A DNA stretch of 11,156 nt from an uncultured Coprococcus sp. (GTDB lineage Bacteria; Bacillota; Clostridia; Lachnospirales; Lachnospiraceae). The notes under the pieces were generated by a model, which did not search any database, was not told where the DNA came from, and saw nothing but the letters and a program-made list of their open reading frames with translations. A program made the position numbers and the translations under genes. This document shows, piece by piece, positions 6,464 through 11,156 of the stretch (positions within the stretch are counted from its first letter, which is position 1; each line of letters starts with the position of its first letter). The stretch is taken from assembly GCA_900548215.1 (NCBI GenBank), contig URJI01000089.1, forward strand, positions 1-11,156, written 5' to 3'.

Positions 6464-8680
6464 ATGAAGAAGAGTTTTGGAAAGAAAGCCTTGTGTATAG
6501 CACTTGCCTCGGCGATGCTGTTCGCTGGTGCGCCATCTGTCATGGCAGCTGATACACAGGTGACTGGATATACAGAAGAACAGGCAGCTACGGCCAGTGT
6601 AGAAGCATCTATAATAGGAACGTCGCTTGAACGTGGCACGGTGATAAATTCAGCCTGCCTAAATCTTGGGGCAAGTGGGACTGGTGACAGGGTCGAATTT
6701 CTGGTAAATGGTTTGGTTTACGCTGTTGCGTACGGTGACAGTTATAGCGGAGAATGGCATATTGATTCTTTGTTCTATGGAAAAGCAGGTGCATCATATA
6801 AGTTTACTCTCGTTGTTTATGGAAGCGATGGAAGTAAGATTACAAAAGACCTTGGAACAAAGAAGTTTGTTACCCCGGTATTTGGGAAGGATATATATTC
6901 CACAGGGTCATATAAAGATTTATCAAGTATATCGACGGGATATAACAAGATCAACGGAATAAGAGTGTATGCAAATTTTGCAAAGACATCTTTACCGGGG
7001 TTCTGTTATAGAGTTCTGAGATCTACGAAGCAGAATGGCCCATACAGTGTTGTGGGTACAGGTGAGATGTCTGGCAATGCTGCCGGAGTATATTACAATG
7101 ATACCTCTGCAAAGCTCAACTGTGATTACTATTATAAGTATCAGATAATAACTGGAACTGATAAATATATAAAGACGTCAAAGGTAGTTGCAACTTCACC
7201 TGTGATCAAGGCAGATGCAGCTCTTGGAAAGGCTGTTTATGTCGATGCGGAATGTGGCAGCAAGGGCGTGGATATAACTGTGGATTCCAGAAATATAGAA
7301 TATAATCAGTTCGATCTATACCGTTCCACAAGCAAGACGAAAGGCTATAGGAAGATAAAGACACTGACTACGGATTATAGGTATACTGATACTACGGCTA
7401 AAGCTGGTGTATTGTATTACTACAAGGCGGTCCCTAAGTATTATGATATAAAGACAGGAAAACTCGTTGCCGGACCTTCAACAAAACCACAGGGCATCAA
7501 ATTGGAACTTGGCAACACTGAGGTGACAGCATCACAGGTGTCTGCTTCGGCCGCAAAGCTGAGCTGGGGCAGAACCCGCGGAGCAAATGTTTATGAAGTG
7601 TGGATGAGAAATGATTCCATTTCCGGTGATAGTTTTCACAGGGTGGCAACTACAAAGGATCTGTCAGTTACAGTCAGAGGGCTGGAAACTGGAAGCAGGT
7701 ATCAGTTCATAGTCAAATCACAGTGCCGGAGTAATGGAAATGTGATTTGCGAGAATCAGAGTGATACATATCTTATAGTCGGATTTGTCCAGAGAATTGA
7801 AGATTTTAAGGTGATTTATAGAACTTCAACTGCAAACGCAGCAAAGACCAGCATAGCTGTTACGACAGCTGTTTCGTGGAGAAAAGTCTGGGGGGCAACC
7901 GGATATAAGATTATGGCATACAATAGATATACCAATAAGCTGGAATGTGTTGCAACCTTGAAATCGGCTTCCACTGTTACTTATAAATTCCGCAATCCGG
8001 GAAGTAAGGCGAAAGGAATAAAGTATACATGGGCATATGTGGTTCCTTACAGGGGAAGTCTTGTGGGGGACGAAAGCCAGCATATCGCTATGAATATAAT
8101 GCCTATGGCAAAGAATGTTAAGGCTGGCAGGCTCAGCAACTCTCAGGTCAAAGTAATCTGGTCTGCTGTTGCGGGGGCTGATTCATATACCGTGACAAGG
8201 ACATTTGATAAAATGTATAGCTATAGTTCTGATGTGGATGTTCCTGGTACATCGTATGTGGATGAGAAAATTACAACAGGTACAGCATATAAATATGTTG
8301 TCAGGGCATGTACCAGTATTGCTGGAATGCAGAACAGTGCAGATGCTACAGATTCAGAGATAGGACGCACAGGAAGTGCAAGATATGTTCACAAGGTGGG
8401 TACACCTAAGATCGCAGCTGCGGAAAATACAGCTGCAGGAACTGCTACACTTACATGGAAGAAAATATCCCTTGCAAAGTATTATATTGTGTACCGTAGT
8501 ACACAGAAGAACGGAACCTACAGCAAGATCGGAAGCACTGTGAAACTTACATACGCTGACAAGAAAGCTGTGAAGGGAAAGACTTATTACTATAAGGTGA
8601 AGGCTGTGTCTATAGGGGATAACGGAGTAGTGTCAACATCAGCATCCTCACCAGTGGCATATGTAAAGAGTACAAAATAA
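6464..8680 (+). CDS. Secreted multi-module fibronectin-III-like protein (second of a tandem pair)
   Basis: A 738-residue paralogue of the preceding gene, cotranscribed 17 bp downstream with a strong purine-rich ribosome binding site (6448-6457). The signal peptide ends near VMA-AD (residues 27-30). The module order is the same: YRVLRST (182-188), FDLYRST (283-289), YEVWMRN (377-383), a GYKIMAYNRY unit (480-489), YTVTRTF (575-581) and YIVYRST (674-680). The last module sits at the same residue numbers in both proteins, with TPKI at 647-650 in each, so the pair arose by whole-gene duplication followed by strong divergence. No wall-sorting motif, membrane anchor or enzyme domain is seen. It is probably an extracellular binding or structural protein; the substrate is unknown. 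Confidence 0.8.
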   Translation: MKKSFGKKALCIALASAMLFAGAPSVMAADTQVTGYTEEQAATASVEASIIGTSLERGTVINSACLNLGASGTGDRVEFLVNGLVYAVAYGDSYSGEWHIDSLFYGKAGASYKFTLVVYGSDGSKITKDLGTKKFVTPVFGKDIYSTGSYKDLSSISTGYNKINGIRVYANFAKTSLPGFCYRVLRSTKQNGPYSVVGTGEMSGNAAGVYYNDTSAKLNCDYYYKYQIITGTDKYIKTSKVVATSPVIKADAALGKAVYVDAECGSKGVDITVDSRNIEYNQFDLYRSTSKTKGYRKIKTLTTDYRYTDTTAKAGVLYYYKAVPKYYDIKTGKLVAGPSTKPQGIKLELGNTEVTASQVSASAAKLSWGRTRGANVYEVWMRNDSISGDSFHRVATTKDLSVTVRGLETGSRYQFIVKSQCRSNGNVICENQSDTYLIVGFVQRIEDFKVIYRTSTANAAKTSIAVTTAVSWRKVWGATGYKIMAYNRYTNKLECVATLKSASTVTYKFRNPGSKAKGIKYTWAYVVPYRGSLVGDESQHIAMNIMPMAKNVKAGRLSNSQVKVIWSAVAGADSYTVTRTFDKMYSYSSDVDVPGTSYVDEKITTGTAYKYVVRACTSIAGMQNSADATDSEIGRTGSARYVHKVGTPKIAAAENTAAGTATLTWKKISLAKYYIVYRSTQKNGTYSKIGSTVKLTYADKKAVKGKTYYYKVKAVSIGDNGVVSTSASSPVAYVKSTK

Positions 8681-8688
8681 CATAGGGT

Positions 8689-8711
8689 TGACATGAGATA
8701 TTATCATGTTA
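8689..8711 (+). other. Small hairpin just after the second Fn3-like gene
   Basis: TGACATGA (8689-8696) pairs with TCATGTTA (8704-8711), 8 bp with one G-U, around a 7-nt loop, starting 9 nt after the stop codon. No T-run follows. It may be a 3' end stabiliser or the first half of a composite terminator with the hairpin at 8724-8768. Confidence 0.45.
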
Positions 8712-8723
8712 TGCCGAAAAAGG

Positions 8724-8768
8724 GCGGAGTCGTATTCCTATTTTCAGATAATGGGAGTGTGGCTCCGC
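8724..8768 (+). terminator. Long 19-bp hairpin, probable terminator of the Fn3-like operon
   Basis: Bases 8724-8742 pair continuously with 8750-8768 around the 7-nt loop TTCAGAT. The base is GCGGAGT with GCTCCGC and the top is ATTCCTATT with AATGGGAGT. Five of 19 pairs are G-U in plus-strand RNA; on the other strand they would be A-C mismatches, so this folds as plus-strand RNA. The tail ATTTGTGTG is weak for intrinsic termination. It is a terminator or structured 3' end of the operon. Confidence 0.6.
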
Positions 8769-8828
8769 ATTTGTGTGCAGGTAATGCTCATTATATATGA
8801 AAAAATCCTGAGTATGAAGAAAAAAATG

Positions 8829-8857
8829 TTGACATACCTGAACATACAGTATATTAT
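8829..8857 (+). promoter_or_regulatory. Promoter of tRNA-Leu (and probably greA-lysS)
   Basis: A perfect TTGACA (8829-8834), a 17-bp spacer and TATTAT (8852-8857, 5/6). Transcription would start near 8864, about 15 nt before the tRNA. It is the closest match to consensus in the window. No convincing promoter is seen between the tRNA and greA, so this one may serve all three genes. Confidence 0.8.
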
Positions 8858-8878
8858 ATTAACGTTCGTTGTGAACAT

Positions 8879-8962
8879 GCGGAAGTGGCGGAATTGGCAG
8901 ACGCGCAGGCTTCAGGTGCCTGTGGTAGCAATACCGTGTGGGTTCAAGTCCCATCTTCCGCA
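8879..8962 (+). tRNA. tRNA-Leu (anticodon CAG)
   Basis: An 84-nt class II tRNA. The acceptor stem GCGGAAG (8879-8885) pairs with CTTCCGC (8955-8961), followed by discriminator A. The anticodon stem CAGGC/GCCTG holds the loop TTCAGGT with CAG at 8913-8915, which reads the CUG codon. A long variable arm (GGTA with TACC) marks it as leucine-type, and the T loop TTCAAGT is intact. CCA is not encoded; seven T follow directly (8963-8969). Any reading frame across this stretch is not a gene. Confidence 0.95.
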
Positions 8963-9020
8963 TTTTTTTATACCATAGTGTGCGATATGCAAAGCTGTGG
9001 AACCAATATTTATGATATTT

Positions 9021-9026
9021 AGGAGG
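9021..9026 (+). promoter_or_regulatory. greA ribosome binding site, unusually far from the start
   Basis: AGGAGG is a perfect Shine-Dalgarno core but lies 11 nt before ATG 9038. Another ATG at 9028 is out of frame and too close to be used. No in-frame start exists nearer, and MAEKKNVVTYSG is a normal GreA N-terminus, so 9038 stands. Confidence 0.7.
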
Positions 9027-9037
9027 TATGTGCGGCA

Positions 9038-9523
9038 ATGGCAGAGAAGAAGAATGTGGTTACTTATTCAGGTCTCAAAAAGATAGAGGAAGAACTTCAG
9101 GATCTGAAGGTTAATAAACGTAGAGAGATCGCAGCTAAGATCAAAGAGGCCAGAGAACAGGGAGATCTGTCAGAGAATGCAGAGTACGATGCAGCCAAGG
9201 ATGAGCAGAGAGATATCGAAGCAAGAATCGAGCAGCTTGAGGCAATGCTTAAGAATATAGAAGTAGTTGATGAGGATGAGGTCGATACTGGAGTTGTGGG
9301 TATCGGATGCAAGGTAATTGTATATGACTACGAGTTTGCCGAGGAGATCGAGTATGATATCGTGGGATCATCACAGGCTGATATCATGAACAACAAGATC
9401 TCTGATGAGTCACCAGTTGGAATGGCACTCAAGGGTGCAAAGGTTGGTGAGGAAGTTCTGGTGGAAGCACCGGACGGAGAGTTTAAGTACAGAGTACTTG
9501 ATATTAAGAGACAGGAGCTGTAA
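9038..9523 (+). CDS. greA: Transcription elongation factor GreA
   Basis: A cytoplasmic factor that enters the RNA polymerase secondary channel and stimulates cleavage of backtracked transcripts. It is 161 residues, the usual length. Residues about 1-77 form the antiparallel coiled coil with the conserved tip GDLSENAEYD (42-51), whose acidic residues Asp43 and Glu46 coordinate the catalytic magnesium. The C-terminal FKBP-like domain (about 85-161) ends with the family signature ISDESPVGMALKGAKVGEEV (121-140). It lies 75 bp after tRNA-Leu and 6 bp before lysS, so it is probably cotranscribed with lysS, a common Firmicutes arrangement. Confidence 0.96.
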   Translation: MAEKKNVVTYSGLKKIEEELQDLKVNKRREIAAKIKEAREQGDLSENAEYDAAKDEQRDIEARIEQLEAMLKNIEVVDEDEVDTGVVGIGCKVIVYDYEFAEEIEYDIVGSSQADIMNNKISDESPVGMALKGAKVGEEVLVEAPDGEFKYRVLDIKRQEL

Positions 9524-9529
9524 GAGAAG

Positions 9530-11156
9530 ATGGCAGAGCAGAACAACAAGGGAAATGAGCAGGATCTTAATAAACTGAAGATGGTTCGCCGTGAGAAACT
9601 GGCAGATCTTCAGGCAGCAGGCAAGGATCCATTTGTTATAACTAAGTATGATGTGCAGCATCATAGTATAGAAGTAAAGGACATGTACACAGCACATGAG
9701 GCTGAGCTCCTTGCGGGAAGACAGGAGCCTTCAGTAGAAGGTCTTGACGAGGCAGAGAAGAGAGAAGTTATCAACAACGATTACAATGAGAGAAGAGCTA
9801 TCATGGACGCTTCACCTATCAATGTGAGCATTGCGGGACGTATGATGTTCAAGCGTGTCATGGGTAAGGCTTCTTTCTGTAATATTCAGGACCTCAAGGG
9901 CAATATTCAGGTATATGTTGCCAGAGATCAGATCGGCGAGGAGTCATATGCTGACTTTAAGAAGTCAGATATAGGTGATATATATGGAGTTAAGGGTTAT
10001 GCTTTCAGAACAAAGACGGGCGAGATATCCATACATGCTGAAGAGATAACACTTCTGTCCAAGTCACTTCAGATGCTCCCGGAGAAGTTCCATGGACTGA
10101 CAGATACAGATATGAGATATCGTCAGAGATACGTGGATCTGATCATGAATCAGGACAGCAAGGAAGTATTTATCAAGAGATCACAGATATTAAAGGAGAT
10201 CCGTAATTTCCTGGCTGGACGTGATTTCATGGAAGTTGAGACCCCTATGCTTGTATCCAATGCCGGTGGTGCTGCAGCGAGACCATTTGAGACACATTAC
10301 AATGCGCTCGATGAGGATGTAAAGCTTCGTATATCATTGGAGCTTTATCTCAAGAGACTTATCGTCGGTGGTCTTGAGAGAGTATATGAGATTGGAAGAG
10401 TGTTCCGTAATGAGGGCGTTGACACACGTCACAACCCTGAGTTCACCCTCATGGAGTTATATCAGGCATACACAGATTACTATGGTATGATGGAGCTGAC
10501 AGAGTCCATGTTCCGTTACCTCGCAGAAAAGGTATGTGGAAGCACCAAGATTTCATATAATGGAATAGAGATCGACTTTGGAAAGCCATTTGAGCGTCTG
10601 ACTATGGTCGATGCTATAAAGAAGTATACAGGTGTTGATTTTGATCAGGTTGCTGATGATGCTGAGGCGAAGAAGATCGCTGACGAGCATCATGTAGAGT
10701 ACGAGGAGCGTCACAAGAAGGGCGATATCGTGAACCTGTTCTTTGAGGAGTTCTGTGAAGAGAATCTGATTCAGCCTACATTTATCATGGATCACCCGAT
10801 AGAGATCTCACCACTTACAAAGAAGAAACCTTCAGATCCTACAAAGGTTGAGCGTTTCGAGCTCTTTATCAACACATGGGAGATGTGTAACGCTTACTCA
10901 GAGCTGAACGATCCGATCGATCAGCGTGAGAGATTTGCCGCTCAGGATGCAAACGCAGCAGCCGGAGACGACGAGGCTGAGCACACAGATGAGGATTTCC
11001 TCAATGCACTTGAGATCGGTATGCCACCTACAGGCGGTATCGGTTATGGTATAGACAGACTGGTTATGCTCCTTACAGATTCACAGGCGATCAGGGATGT
11101 TCTTCTGTTCCCGACAATGAAGTCCCAGGGTGCTGCAAAGAACGAAGCAAATAATG
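9530..11156 (+). CDS. lysS: Lysyl-tRNA synthetase, class II (open at right edge)
   Basis: Charges tRNA-Lys with lysine in the cytoplasm. It starts 6 bp after greA; GAGAAG just before the ATG serves as the ribosome binding site. 542 codons are seen and no stop is reached. An OB-fold anticodon-binding domain covers about residues 97-180 (INVSIAGRMMFKR, then GKASFCNIQD). The class II catalytic core carries motif 1 (FMEVETPML, 233-241), motif 2 (VYEIGRVFRNEG, 285-296, with HNPEFTLMELYQAY) and motif 3 (GGIGYGIDRL, 502-511). LysRS normally ends just after the DVLLFPTMK seen at 523-531; here the frame continues at least 11 residues, so a C-terminal extension is present. Residues about 55-93 also look longer than in the E. 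coli enzyme. No frameshift is seen, as the motifs are all in frame with the start. Confidence 0.95.
   Translation, partial: MAEQNNKGNEQDLNKLKMVRREKLADLQAAGKDPFVITKYDVQHHSIEVKDMYTAHEAELLAGRQEPSVEGLDEAEKREVINNDYNERRAIMDASPINVSIAGRMMFKRVMGKASFCNIQDLKGNIQVYVARDQIGEESYADFKKSDIGDIYGVKGYAFRTKTGEISIHAEEITLLSKSLQMLPEKFHGLTDTDMRYRQRYVDLIMNQDSKEVFIKRSQILKEIRNFLAGRDFMEVETPMLVSNAGGAAARPFETHYNALDEDVKLRISLELYLKRLIVGGLERVYEIGRVFRNEGVDTRHNPEFTLMELYQAYTDYYGMMELTESMFRYLAEKVCGSTKISYNGIEIDFGKPFERLTMVDAIKKYTGVDFDQVADDAEAKKIADEHHVEYEERHKKGDIVNLFFEEFCEENLIQPTFIMDHPIEISPLTKKKPSDPTKVERFELFINTWEMCNAYSELNDPIDQRERFAAQDANAAAGDDEAEHTDEDFLNALEIGMPPTGGIGYGIDRLVMLLTDSQAIRDVLLFPTMKSQGAAKNEANN

Noticed and set aside
8706..8978. 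A 90-codon plus-strand open frame
   Set aside because: It spans the hairpin, the tRNA promoter and the whole tRNA-Leu gene, has no ribosome binding site and encodes nothing recognisable.
8988..9016. Possible greA promoter TGCAAA-17-TATGAT
   Set aside because: The -35 matches only 3/6, and the start would fall on or just beside the ribosome binding site at 9021-9026, leaving no usable leader.
1..11156. CRISPR array, insertion sequence, prophage or integration site
   Set aside because: I saw no regularly spaced direct repeats, no transposase or integrase frames, and no duplicated tRNA end. The repeats present are protein modules and small hairpins.

Overview
The window looks like chromosomal DNA from an anaerobic, low-to-moderate-GC Gram-positive bacterium, most likely a clostridium of the Lachnospiraceae type. 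This rests on the anaerobic (class III) ribonucleotide reductase gene, Gram-positive lipoprotein and secretion signals, strong purine-rich ribosome binding sites, a tRNA without an encoded CCA end, and the greA-lysS gene order that is common in Firmicutes. The genus is not determined.

Layout. Positions 1-864 (minus strand) hold the first 288 codons of nrdD, which runs out of the left edge. The 467-base gap 865-1331 between nrdD and the divergent gene to its right is rich in regulatory sequence. It holds a pair of NrdR-type boxes (921-968) lying on a good nrdD promoter, a second similar pair further up (1098-1144), another strong minus-strand promoter between them (1052-1080), and a terminator-like hairpin with a T-run (987-1024, minus strand). 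Positions 1332-3839 hold two tandem lipoprotein genes whose products resemble trigger factor without its ribosome-binding domain: an FKBP-type domain followed by the trigger-factor C-terminal domain. The second copy has lost FKBP pocket residues. A strong hairpin at 3896-3929 ends this operon.

A new promoter (4060-4088) and a structured leader (about 4145-4207) precede two tandem paralogous genes for secreted proteins of 739 and 738 residues (4227-6446, 6464-8680). Both are built of divergent fibronectin-III-like modules in the same order. They have signal peptides but no recognisable wall anchor. Two hairpins (8689-8711, 8724-8768) follow them. The right end is housekeeping: tRNA-Leu(CAG) with a near-consensus promoter, greA, and lysS, which is open at the right edge and already longer than a typical bacterial LysRS.

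How the parts may fit together. nrdD is probably repressed by NrdR according to nucleotide status. The two lipoproteins probably act as membrane-anchored folding helpers outside the membrane, as PrsA does in other Firmicutes. The adjacent Fn3-type secreted proteins are plausible clients, but that link is inferred only from position, because a terminator and a new promoter separate the two pairs. The most unusual parts are the doubled NrdR architecture with its possible attenuator or small RNA, and the pair of trigger-factor-like lipoproteins next to a pair of duplicated surface proteins.
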